NCBI GenBank assembly: GCA_037957365.1
Contig: JARHVA010002126.1
Location: 2,378,501 to 2,442,500, forward strand
Reading direction: 5' to 3'
DNA from: Torreya grandis
Lineage: Eukaryota; Streptophyta; Pinopsida; Cupressales; Taxaceae
Length of the DNA stretch: 64,000 bases
Under the pieces are notes generated by a model. That model did no database searches, was not told where the DNA came from, and saw nothing but the letters and a program-made list of their open reading frames with translations. The position numbers and the translations under genes were made by a program. Shown here piece by piece: positions 23,299 through 33,718 of the stretch. The stretch's first letter is position 1, and each line of letters starts with the position of its first letter.

Positions 23299-23434
23299 GG
23301 CTGCCTGGTCAGAAATGGTTTTGAAAAATGGTCAAGCCAAGAGGTCGAAGCTATGCCAAGGGCTTCCTGGGTGTCGGGGTAAGCATAGATAGTCAGAATG
23401 GTTGGTAAAATAAGAAAAGTAGGAACAATTTTAA

Positions 23435-25204
23435 CACGAGATTGACCCCGTATGGATGCAGGTGAGGCAGACTCTGATGCTGTGGGATTGCCTCCCGACC
23501 TTGCTGACGCAGATGCTTAGAGGTGTGTCTATCGAGGAGTGGGCATAGATGAGCGCAGTCAAGCTAGGCGGGCTGAGACATTACTATCGAGTGGCGAGAG
23601 ATGTGAGCCTTATGGTGGCTTTGATCAAGCGGTGGGACCATGCCACCAACACCTTCCACCTGCCTATGGGTGAGATGACGGTCATGGTCGAGGATGTGTA
23701 CCAGATTTTATGGCTACCAGTGCACGGAGCAGACTTGTATGCATGCTCGAGAGAGGCGCACGACATCCATATGGTTACGTTGTTTGGAGAGCACGTCGTG
23801 GAGATGAGCTACCACTCAGTGAGTTTTACATATGAGCTATTGTACGTGGTGGATGAGGATGCACATCGGCTGGCCATTTTGATGATGATCGACATTACAG
23901 TGTATGCATTGTCGAATGCGGAGGGAGGTAGGTTTCTGGTTGCTATGACTGGAGTTTTGCTTGATATGCTGGAGTAGTAGACCGTGTTTGCCTGGGCACC
24001 CATGTTTTTGGCCTAGGTATACAGAGAGTTGTGGGGTATCAACCGGTGGTAGCGATACAGTCTATGTGTGGGCCACCTTCTGCACTATTGGGCATACGAG
24101 CACATAGTGGTTACCCATCCTCTCGGCCTCCTAGTGGCGATTCAGGCTGGCTTCAGAGTTGGATTCAGGTGATGGCGCGAGGTTATGGCATAGACACGGG
24201 TGGATGGAGTGGTCAGGGACATTGACCACTATAGAGGGGTACTGGAGGCCCTGATTCTTGTAGATATCGTCTGGAGACCATACTTGGTCTATCCAGCATT
24301 CAGAGACCAGGGAGAGCAGCTAGTTAGTGTTCAGAGCAGGCGCTGGGTCAGAGGCAGATGAGCCGGCGAGCTCGAGAGGATTCCAACTGAGAGAGTGCGG
24401 TGCCAGTACGGGCTGCTATAGGATGTACCTCCCGCCTTCCCATAGTACAGGCGAGATGACATAGAGGCACCGCTCCCACTACTAGAGGAGACAGAGGACC
24501 TTGATTTTGAGGAGTTATCGGCAAGACCTGGGATAGCCGACCCAGGGTGCACAGAGGCCTACACAGCATGGTGGGCAGGACAGTACAGAGGCGTACAGGT
24601 GGGTCCCCAGCCAGATCTACAGGCTATTACGAGGGAGTGGGATACAGCCTGTGAGGAGAGGGACACTGCATGGTAGGAGAGAGACACGGCTCAAGCCTAG
24701 GTCTTAGTTTTGCAGGGATAGCTGGTAGGGGTTACAGGGCAGCTGACAGGTCAGGTGGTAGCGTTGACATTGTAGGTCACTCTATTACAGGGACAGCTGG
24801 CGGCAGCCCAGGCACAGGCAGTGGCAGGGCAGAGTTTTGGAGGGCAAGACCCACTACAGTAGCCATCATTTTCATAGGGGGCAGGACCATCAGTATCAGT
24901 GCACCGAGGTTAGCCACAGCCACAGGGGTCTTTATAGGGCACAGCAACAGGGTAGATGGGTCCACCGCAGACTATATCTATGGTTAGATACACTGATGCA
25001 CTAGATGAGATCGCGTATTATGAGAGAGCCATCAGAGGGTTCCCTCAAATACAATGATACTCGGAGATGTGGGCGGAGTAGAGCCAACAGAGATCGATGT
25101 CACGAGCGACAGCTTTAGGGTCGCACAGATGGCAGAGATCAGAGGGAGGAGAGGATACAGCCTCTTCTCAGCCACCGCCACCACCACCATAGCCACAGCC
25201 TTGA
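23435..25204 (+). pseudogene. Antisense plant mobile domain (PMD) pseudogene of element D
   Basis: Opposite in direction to gag-pol. One frame runs about 590 codons with possible start ATG at 23456. Recognised PMD (aminotransferase-like plant mobile domain) landmarks, in order: LIKRWDHATNTFHLPMGEMT (from 23618), then VMVEDVYQILWLPVHG; a HYWAYEHIVV segment near 24085; a WRPY segment near 24270; and RCQYGLL-stop-DVP near 24400, where the stop replaces a Gln conserved in the family. The C-terminal third is Gln/Gly/Pro-rich and ends in a poly-Pro run. PMD proteins MAIN and MAIL1 act in silencing and gene expression in Arabidopsis, and PMDs are known in some transposons (established). The frame has 19 TAG, 4 TGA and no TAA, so it is inactive as it stands. 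Confidence 0.85.
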
Positions 25205-25384
25205 GGGCAGCCCTTGAGATTCAATTTTGATGTATATAACGGCCTGCGAGCCGAAGACGAGAGATGTATGATGAGAGAGAGAGACAGACACAGATTGTGT
25301 CTTTTTGTATAAAAACTATTTTTGATATATATATATGATGAGATTTTGGCTAGTGATGTGTTATGGAGATGTTGTAGATGTTTA

Positions 25385-25770
25385 ATGTTTGCAGTATGAT
25401 GCATGTTTTGATATGATGTTTATGATGATTATGATGATTATGTTATGATGATGCTAATGATTAATGCGATGATGTTTTATGATGATGCTAATGATGAGAA
25501 TGATGCAAATGATTATGTTATGTTTAATGATTATATGATGATGATGCTTGATGAAAATGAATGTGATGATGACAATGTTCATGAAATGGTTATATGATGA
25601 TGTTGGTTAATTGTGGATGATAGATTATATGATGATGACTTTAGATTAAATGATGATAGATGTGATATTGAATATTTAACTTGTGGATTATATGATGCGA
25701 ATGTTTAATGAGTTATGATGGATGAAATTTATGACTAATGACTTATGTTGTGATAATGAAAATGAGAGGA
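25385..25770 (+). repeat. ATGATG/GATTATG-rich low-complexity tract in D
   Basis: Dense irregular repeats of TGATGA, GATGATTATG and TTATATGATGATG words. Element A has the reverse-strand equivalent at 16390-16575, so the tract is ancestral to both elements and lies just past the 3' end of the PMD gene. Confidence 0.8.
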
Positions 25771-26615
25771 TACTAATGGTTATGTGAATATGTGATTGAC
25801 TGTACTATTATTGACAGGTGACAAGAGAAGAAGATGGAATAAAGTGATGAAGAAAATGGCTGAGCTAACCCCAAAAGACCCCATGTCAACTGAGTGCTGC
25901 CTACATAGCCCCTGTCGTTAGGGCCTCAGGCCGATGTAGTTCTCCCAAGAAGGGAGGAAAAAGATTGAAGTGATTGATTTTGGTCATGATAAAGATATAG
26001 CATTTCCCATATGTCCGAGGGTTCATGCTTGAAATGATGAGGAGGAGATGACGCTACAGCGTTTGCCAAATGGTGTAAGCTGTAACATTGGTCAGGGTTT
26101 TTCATCCCTAGCAACTATCCATATTCGTGATGGATGTTTGCTAAAAATGAATTGAGGTCTATTTATGCTTCAGCAAGTATTGGTTTATGCTTAACATAAA
26201 TTGGGTAGTTGATAGTTTCCATGTGTATTGTTGTCCATGGAAACTAGAATGATTAGGCTTATGTGAATGGTTTAAAAAGAGTCAGTTTAAGTCATTTTGA
26301 CAAATGATGTGAGTGAATGTGACCAAAGTATAGGCAAAAAGTAAAAAGGCATAAGTGCCCTTTTATTGACAAGGACCAAAAAGGCAACATAGACAGGGGT
26401 TGTTAGAAACAAGAGCCCCATTTATGCATTGTGTCATTGACCATAGTTATGTTAGAGCGGTAATCGAATCCCCTTTGACATTAAAGTGAGCTCAAAGTCC
26501 CTTGAGTAGGTGATATGATAGGAGGAAAAAGGGTAACCCGTTTTAGAGTATGGAGAACTTTGCCCCTTTTTATAGGAGACCCTGAGACAACTATAAGTTA
26601 AGTCCATGACCCGGG

Positions 26616-26631
26616 TTTTTTTTTTTTTTTT
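26616..26631. repeat. T16 homopolymer
   Basis: A run of 16 T (A16 on the coding strand of gag-pol) between integrase and PMD. It may be sequence slippage or an internalised poly(A) stretch. Confidence 0.9.
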
Positions 26632-26752
26632 AGAGCGGACTGATCAATGCGAGAAGTCCACATAAAGATGTCATTTATTTGGTGGTCATTTGTGAAGCTG
26701 ATCGATGCGAGAAGATTCTAAGAAAGTGCTGATTATAGCAAGATTTAGTCAT

Positions 26753-26881
26753 AGCCATCCTTCGAGGGATTGGTCTAGACTTTGCTTTATAGATTTAGGA
26801 GCTTTTGAATAGCTGTCCTTCGAGGGAGCAGTCTATTAGTTACAGCAATGATAGTGCAGCTGTCCTTCAAGGGAGCAGTCT
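26753..26881. repeat. 24-bp motif repeats after integrase, element D
   Basis: AGCCATCCTTCGAGGGATTG (26753), AGCTGTCCTTCGAGGGAGCA (26811) and AGCTGTCCTTCAAGGGAGCA (26858), each ending in GTCT. The core TCCTTCGAGGGA is itself a near-palindrome centred on CG. Element A carries the reverse-strand equivalents at 15572-15710. Upstream, GATCAATGCGAGAAG and GATCGATGCGAGAAG (near 26641 and 26700) may be diverged members of the same array. Confidence 0.75.
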
Positions 26882-27160
26882 GCTTTTTGATTTGATTTTG
26901 TGACCTTGGATATTTTGACATCATGATTTAGTTTTGACAGAATATTGAGTCATGGACAAGACTTATAGAAGGTCAAGGGCTCCCTTTTATTAGGACGAAG
27001 CATCCGTACATCATAAAAGGGTTGTAGAGGATTTTGTTAAGGGAAAAAGGGTGAAATGAATTAAGGATTAAAAGGACAAGGATTGCTCAAGGGATGAGCT
27101 CAAGTTAAATGTCAAGTGGATGAGTACTCGACTAATAGTAGAATGGTCGTAGATGCAAAG

Positions 27161-28500
27161 CATTAAGAGGCTCAGGTTCTGGTCAGCCTTCAAGAGAAGA
27201 CAAACGATAAGTCCCTGACCCATACTTGTGCGTTATGATATAAGGTCCGAGCCAATTAGGAGCAAATTTGCCTTGTTTACTCCATTCCATATTGGTCACA
27301 TGTTGGTTCTCTTTGAGGATGAGGTCTCCGATATTGAAATCTCGTTCTCTCAGAGTTTTATTGTAGGCGCGCTTGATGCGATTTTGATAGACATGGAGAT
27401 GATTGAGGGCTGTGAGATGACGCTCGTCAAGTAACTCAAGTTGAGCTAATCGATCTTGACAAAAGTCATCATTAGAAAGAATGTCATGGAGTGAAATACG
27501 AAGAGACGGGATTTGTACTTCGAGAGGTAAGACAGCCTCTGATTCGTACACTAGAGAGAAAGGGGTAACACCCGTAGAGGTTCAGATGCTAGTGTGGTAG
27601 GCCCACAAAGCGAAAGGAATTTGAACATGCCAATCCCTTCTAGTGTCGTTGACCACCTTCATGAGAATTTTAGTTAGGATTTTATTAGAAGCCTCGGCCT
27701 GCCCATTTGCTTGTGGGTAGTAAGGCAAAGAAAAGCTGAGTTTGATGCCGAAAGAGTCACAAAGTTTTTGGACAGTCTTGTTTTTAAAAGACTTGCCATT
27801 TTCGGTGATGATTTTGTGAGGTACACCGAAACGATAGATGATGTGGGTGTTGATGAAGTCGACAATCTTGTCGGCTTTTGTGGAGACAAGAGGAATAGCT
27901 TCCACCCACTTGGTGAAATACTCGGTGGCAGTGATGATAGACTGATGATGAAGAGATGAATGAGGGTTAATCTCGCCGATGAGATCTAAGCCCCATTGTG
28001 AAAAAGGACATAAATCTTGAGCAACTTGTAAAGCCTGACTAGGGAGATGAAGCAAGTTAGCATGCTGCTGACACTTGATGCAACGCCGAACATAATCGCT
28101 ACAGTCTTGATGAAGAGTGGGCCAATAATAACCCAGGTGAAGGATGCGCTTGGCAACTGAGTTACCACTAAAGTGTCCACCACAAATCCCGTCATGGGCT
28201 TGTTTAACAACATGAGAAGCTTCAGTGGAGTTTAAACAGCGAAGAAGAAGGCCATCAAAACCTCTTTTATAGAGAAGGCCCCCTAGCATGGTATAGCAAG
28301 CGGTTCGCTTGATGAAAGCCCACCGCGCATTGCTAGAGAGGTTGGGAGGAATGAGAGAATGAGTCAAGTAGTCCTCAAGTTGTTTATACCAAACATCTTG
28401 TGAACTAGAGTCTATGGTGTGGATGAGATTGATGTCAGTGGAAATGTATGAAGGCAATGGCACACGATGTACCATGACATAAATTCTTGATGAGGATGAT
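27161..28500 (-). pseudogene. Integrase of element D (nearly intact)
   Basis: Inserts element cDNA into the genome. Zinc-binding domain HDGICGGHFSG...CIKCQQH (about 28010-28215), catalytic core with WGLDLIGEINPH (first Asp), GVPHKIITENGKSF, where the second catalytic Asp is replaced by Glu, and PQANGQAEASNK with the catalytic Glu. After a CGA-to-TGA type stop at 27579-27581 the C-terminal part follows in the same frame: YESEAVLPLEV, then a GPYIITHKYGSGTYRL segment. It is the last sense gene of D. Confidence 0.9.
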
Positions 28501-28960
28501 GATGAAGAAGGAATATGCGAGGCAAGGGAAGCCATGGTGTCAGCAAACTTATTCGTCGATCGAGGAACAGTCTGCAATGAGTGATGGTCGAAAGATGCTA
28601 GAAGAGTGTCAACACGGTGCTTGTAGCTTTGTAAAATTTCATTTTTATAAAGATATGAACCATTGATTTGATTGACGACAAGTTGTGAGTCACCAAAGAT
28701 GTTGATGGTCTTGATTTTTAAAGAAAGGGCAGTTTGAAGTCCCAAAATTAAGGCTTCGTATTCGGCCATATTATTGGTACATTCAAAGTCAAGTTTGAAA
28801 GATAGGGGCATGGGTTCACCTTCATGTGGAATGAGGATGACCCCCGCACCCCCACCGAGTTGACATTTAGAGCCATCGAAGAACATCATCATTTGGTAGA
28901 ATGTGTCATCAGTCAAGAGAGTGGCGATAGATTCATCGGGAAACTCGCACTGAGAAGGTT
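28501..28960 (-). pseudogene. Archaeal-type second RNase H of element D
   Basis: Degrades the RNA strand during reverse transcription. FFDGSKCQLGGGAG (first Asp), NNMAEYEALILGL (Glu) and FGDSQLVVNQ (second Asp) are present, so the key acidic residues look intact. It sits between the degenerate first RNase H and integrase in one 444-residue frame shared with integrase. This second RNase H defines the Tat clade. Confidence 0.9.
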
Positions 28961-29440
28961 GATTGTCGGGAAGAGGGGCATCCGCTAGTTGGTCAGCGAT
29001 TGTTTGCCCTTTTATAGATTTTTATTGAACAAATTCTAAGTCAAATTTAGCAAGAAGCATGAGCCAACGAGCCATACGCTGGTTTTGATATGGTTTAGAA
29101 TGCATGTATTTGAGGGGATCAGTGTGGGTGATGACAAAGGTTTTGTGATTGAGAAGATAATGACAGAGCTTGGTAGTGGCAAAGACTAATGCCAAACAGA
29201 GTTTCTCGGTATGAGTATACCGAGTTTCATAGTCAACCAGTGTTCGGCTTATGTAGTAGACTGCTTGCTCACGGTGTTGCTCATCTCGATGCGTGATCAT
29301 GGCACCTAACAAATGATTAGTTGCTGAGATGTAGAGGTAGAAGGGTTGGTCATCTTTTGGTGGAATAAGGACTAGTGGAGAGATCAAATAGCATTTGAGG
29401 GCGTCAAAAGCCTCTTGGCAATCTTTATCCCATTTAAAGG
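28961..29440 (-). pseudogene. First RNase H of element D (degenerate)
   Basis: Gypsy-type RNase H directly after the RT thumb. The start FYLYISATNHLLGAM has no Asp where active enzymes do, which suggests loss of catalysis with the fold kept as a connection domain. ETRYTHTEKLCLALVF and LLNHKTFVITHTDPLKYMHS are conserved with A. A stop at 29019-29021 separates it from the second RNase H. Confidence 0.8.
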
Positions 29441-30558
29441 AGACGTCCTTCTTGAGGAGGTGATGAAAGGGTTGGCAACGGTTAGAAAGTTGCGAAATGA
29501 AGCGGCGGATGGATTGGAGCTTTCTTTGTAGGCTACGGAGTTGCTTGAGATTAGTTAGAGGTGGCATTTCGAGGATAGCGTGGATTTTGGTAGGATCTAT
29601 CTCGATGCCATGAAAAGAGATAATGAATCCCAGGAGCTTTCCTGAGAGGACCCCAAAGATACATTTCTTGGGGTTAAGACGGACTTGGTACTGAAGAAGG
29701 TGAGAGAAGATGATTTTGAGAATAGTCAAATGGTCGCGACGAAGCTTAGACTTGCCAAGCAGGTCATCGACATAGTCCTCCATGATTTTGTGGAGGAGAT
29801 CGTGAAAGATATAAGTCATGGCACGCTGATATGTGGCACCTGCATTTTTCAGACCAAAAGGCATGACTCGATAGCAAAAAGTTCCCCATGGTGTAATGAA
29901 GGTGGTTTTGTGTTGATCTTAGGATTTGGTTGTATCCTAAAAATCCATCCATGAGTGATAACATCTCATGACCAGCTGTAAGATCAACAAGTTGGTCAAT
30001 GTTTGGAAGAGGAAAGTCATCTTTGGGACAAGCTAGGTTAAGGTCACGATAGTCCGTGCAGATCTGGATCTCCCCAGTCGCTTTGGTGACAGGAACGATG
30101 TTAGAGACCCACTGCAGATAATCGATGGGTTGGATGAAGGAGACGGAAAGAAGGCGCTGAAGCTCTTCTTTGATAAGAACTGCAACACGAGGATGCATTT
30201 TGTGAAGCTTTTGCCTAACAGGCTTAGCCTCTAGGTTTGTGACAATGTTATGAGTGGCAATGTTAGGGTCGATGCCAGGCATGTCGGCATAGGTCCAGGC
30301 AAAGGCTTGGCGATTGTCTGAGAGAAATGTGGTATAGTCGATCTGCTCCTGAGTGTCTAAAGATTGACCAATCTTTAAGACTTGATGAATGTCAGAAGAT
30401 GAAAGGTTAATGTCAATAGTTGATTCATTTAACATAACCTGTGTTTCAGAAGGGAGGGAGTGCTGAATAAAAGAATCATCGACACCCATATAGGTAAGAA
30501 TGGCGTCGTCATCTATGCAGTGGACTGTGTTGATGGTTGCCGATTCATCGTCTATCAT
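29441..30558 (-). pseudogene. pol: Reverse transcriptase of element D (one frameshift)
   Basis: Two overlapping frames. The upstream one (30558-29764) covers PGIDPNIATHNI, KPVRQKLHKMHPR, QPIDYLQWVSNIVPVTKA, CTDYRDLNLACPKDDFPLPNID and MLSLMDGFLGYNQI. A frameshift near 29918 passes to the second frame (29864 down) with MPFGLKNAGATYQRAM, the active-site DYVDDLLGKSK, LNPKKCIFGV and KLLGF. All catalytic Asp residues are visible. A further frame change between protease and RT lies near 30550. Confidence 0.9.
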
Positions 30559-31660
30559 GCTGGGATAAACGAGAGGGAGAGACTTGGGAACCCCATTGAG
30601 GTGATAGGTTAGGGGTTCTAAGCGGATGGTGTTTATGCAAAAAAAAACTAGGAGGGATGGAAACCACCGACTCCGTAGGTGAGGATGGAAGAATAGGAGA
30701 GTCTAGAAGAAATTGGTTGATGGTTAGTTCAGGGGAAAGGTTTGTGGAAGCCTCAGTGGGTTCTTGGAAACCCAGTCCATATCGTTTCTTGGCATTATCG
30801 TCATTGGGTGTTTCGATAGGTCGATGGGAGCCTTGTTCGTAACGTCCAAAGCCGAAACCCTTCCATGCACACCTATAAAGGTAGGTATGTGCAAAGGTGG
30901 GGTTGCTAAGAAAGGAAAAATCGGATGTGAATATTTGAGGCGAGGAAGAAGGATTTGATTCAGTAGGAGCTTGATCCAACCCCCCATAGATGAGATTGGT
31001 TCGAAGGCTAGGAGGACCATAAGGAATGACCATTCCGACCTGACAGTCATAGTTTGGGTTTTGATGAAGTTGTCCATACTCTTGAGGAGTTTGGAACATG
31101 TCTAGAGTAAGGAGGTGATATTCCCCTAGTGAAAGTCTTTGGAAGATGTCGTCCATGGGGTCCTTGGTTGTTAATTGAGAAGATGATGTGGTGGCGACCG
31201 CTGTTTGTGTACTAGTTGACGCTTCCATGGATGGAGATGATGTTTGGGTTGATGCCTTGAGCAGGATAAGAACGTCGTTTGGGCTATAGGTCATGTTACA
31301 AGTCTTAAAAGGAGATGGGTCGGCGGGAATGACATGGACTTGTTTGTCGTGTTCAAATTTGACACAACGGTGAAGTGTTGAAGGGATGCAAGCCATGGCA
31401 TGGATCCAGGGTCACCCTAAAAGGATGTTGTATTGGAATTCTCCCTCAATGATGTAGAAGAGCTCTGGGATTGTGCGTGGACCAACGCAGATATGTAAGA
31501 CAACAGTGCCAATAGTGTTAGCGGTTGTGTCATTAAATGATCTAAGGATTGCGTCAATTTTTGATACACAATTCTTGGGAAGGGCCAATTGGTCAAAGGC
31601 GTGAGAGGAAATGATATTAATGCTAGCGCCCCCATCGATCATAACTCGTTTAATATGGGT
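30545..31660 (-). pseudogene. Protease and protease-RT linker of element D
   Basis: Retropepsin-like aspartic protease. HIKRVMIDGGASINIISSHAFDQL carries the catalytic Asp (DGG, as in Tat/Athila proteases), followed by CVGPRTIPELFYI and FQYNILLG. A TGA, probably from CGA, at 31409-31411 precedes PWIHAMACIPSTLH. The rest of the 283-residue frame is a variable Pro/Ser-rich spacer to RT. An A9 run near 30640 is a likely slip site. Confidence 0.8.
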
Positions 31661-33718
31661 TCAATCAACGTAGGTTGTGATGAAAAGGGCAGCGTCCTGA
31701 TCTTCCACGGTAGAGGTAGGAATCTCAGAATTACTGAAAGTGATGGAGGTGACAGGGGATAAAGAATGAACTAGGGCAGTAAGTGGTTGAGGGTCTTCAG
31801 GTTGGACTTCTACTGCCTGTAGGGCTTTGATTAGAGCTTGGCGATGTTGGGGGGAGCTTTGGATAAGGTCATATAGGGTCATCTTCATAGGCGTTTGGTG
31901 AAGTTGTTTTATCATAGATTTTGTGATTGCCTTTGAAGAAGTGGGTTGGGATGCACCTAAGATGGAAATCTTGGGTTTCGGTGGTTGAGGTGCTTGGACA
32001 AAAGGATAGGTCCAAGGAATAGCAGCTTTTTCTTTCGCCTTGTCCTTCTGTGACCTAGTGGTGATATGGATAGCATTGATTTCAAATATAGTAGGTGAAG
32101 AAGGGGTTATGGTCTGTTGGTGAGATGTTGATGTGGTTGATGAGGTTGGATGGAAAGGTGACGAGGGTTGGTCAAGAGTGTCCTCAAGGAGAAGAGTGTC
32201 TTTCTCCATATAGCGGCGAATGACTGCCTTGAGGGCACAACAAGTCTCGCTATCGTGTCCTGGCGTGTGATGGTATAAACAAATCTTTGTATCATCGAAC
32301 CAAGATGGTTTTGACCCGAGAGGTTGGAATGGCTTGATGGCAGGAAGGGTAATGCTAGAAGTCTGCAAAAGTTGGCATAATATCAAAGCGTATGAACCTT
32401 CTAAGGGGTCCACACTTGTTGATGCATGACGCGCTGGTGACTTCTGCTTTGGGAATGCTGAAGAACGTTTTTGTACCACCTTTTGGGTTGGTGGTGCGGT
32501 GACAGGTGAAGACGACACTTTCTTTGTGAGAGGTGTCAAATTTTTGAGAGGGGGTTGGCTTGTGGTTGGTGAAGGAAGTAATGGAGGCAATTTGTGTTGG
32601 TTAAGAGTCAGAGTAGGAAGCACGCCAAGTAGGGTAGAAGGATGGGGACCTAAGATGGAGGGCAATGTTGAGGGTGGAGGAGGGGTTCGCTGCTGTGGTC
32701 TGGCAGTCTTCTTTAACTTGGTTGGAAGACTACTTTTGGTCAAGGTTTGGTTCAAGTCCACCTTCACTTGCGGGTGAGTAAGGGTAGAGTGAGGGTGAAT
32801 GCCAAGTGACTTGATGGGTTTAGGTTGGGTAGATGCAGATTTAGAAGCGGGAATTTGGACTTTGTTTGGAGCCTTGGGTGATTCTGCCTTGGGAGGATTG
32901 ACAGCATGAGATGAGAGGGTACGGGAAAGTTGAAGAACTTTAAGATGCTCCCATAATCCCCGATGCTCCACTTTCCTTGAAGGGAGAAGTTCTAATTTCT
33001 CCACTAGTCGAGAAAATGGTTGGGAGGATGTTGGATGAGGTTGGGATCCTTGAGAAGATGTGTTAGGTGTGGTAATAGTTTCAGACCCAAGGTGTATGGG
33101 AGTTATAGCTGGATTGTCATTGGTTGAGGAAGATGGAGAGTCAGGTTCTTCTCTTGGTGGAGAAGGAACGGGAGAGTGTGACTCTTCAAGCGGGTAAAGG
33201 GCAGGGATTATGGTGCCCTCCACTTGCGGTCGAGGAGTGGGTAAGGTCAGGTCCTCCAAAGGCAGAAGAAAAGAGGATGGTGAGACCGGTGGCACCAGTA
33301 AGGTTGAGGTGTCCTCCAGGATGAGAGAGGTTGATGGAGAACTGACCGGGGAAAGAGGTTCATCCACACGTGATGGACTGGTAGATGGGTTAACCTCTTG
33401 AGGTTGGTTGGGGATGAAAGGTGAGACCGTATTGACCGTTTGAATATCATGTTCATGTGTGTTATCAATTAAGGTCTGGACATTATTTTGGGTCAGTGGA
33501 TGGTTAGGGAATGGTTGCTTGAATATGTCGATGCCCTAGTTTGGAGGAGCATTAGGATTATCTAGAACGAGCTCTCCCTTTTCAAGCATGTCCTGGACTA
33601 TGTTTTTGAAGGTTTTATAGTTTCTCGTGTCATGACCTTTGACACGGTGGAAATTGCAGAAGTCATTTTCCCTATACCACGCAGGGATAGCGCGTGAGGG
33701 ATCAAATTGTGGCGGTGG
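31661..33718 (-). pseudogene. Gag C-terminal/linker region of element D with two zinc-knuckle-like segments
   Basis: In frame with Gag. It starts after a TGA at 33719, runs through an FCNFHRVKGHDTRNY segment (about 33625-33665) and, after more stops, a 568-residue open frame (33367-31661). That frame is very rich in Pro, Ser and Thr and near 32210-32285 has ICLYHHTPGHDSETC, a CX2HX4HX4C pattern. The first segment has the same pattern with the last Cys changed to Tyr. These may be variant nucleocapsid zinc fingers. The C-terminal part (QLHQTPMKMTLYDL, VQPEDPQPL) matches A. Confidence 0.75.

Larger units (their letters stand above)
21812..23434 (+). promoter_or_regulatory. Region upstream of the antisense PMD gene in D, with palindrome arrays and TATA-like box
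   Basis: No protein-family match on either strand. Relative to the + strand PMD gene this is 5' flank or leader. It holds palindromes at 22542-22642 and 23167-23298 and a CTATATAA box at 22553-22560. I infer that the antisense promoter is here; the sequence does not prove it. Confidence 0.45.
25205..27160. other. Region between the convergent PMD and integrase genes of D
   Basis: No coding sequence recognised. It contains an ATGATG/GATTATG-rich tract (25385-25770), a T16 run at 26616-26631 and 24-bp motif repeats (26753-26881). The two genes end facing each other across it, so it may hold terminators for both transcripts. No hairpin stands out. Confidence 0.6.

Noticed and set aside
24670..24987. 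105-residue + strand frame as a separate Gly/Ala-rich protein
   Set aside because: It overlaps the Gln-rich C-terminal PMD frame in another phase and has no family resemblance.
23549..25204. PMD as a functional host gene
   Set aside because: It lies inside element D between integrase and LTR, has 23 in-frame stops, and recurs at the same place in element A.
23435..25204. TAG recoded as sense in the PMD gene
   Set aside because: TAG enrichment is better explained by CAG deamination in a Gln-rich protein; plants have no TAG reassignment, and TGA stops also occur.
32499..32777. 92-residue + strand Gly/Val-rich frame
   Set aside because: Reverse shadow of the Pro/Ser-rich linker of D.
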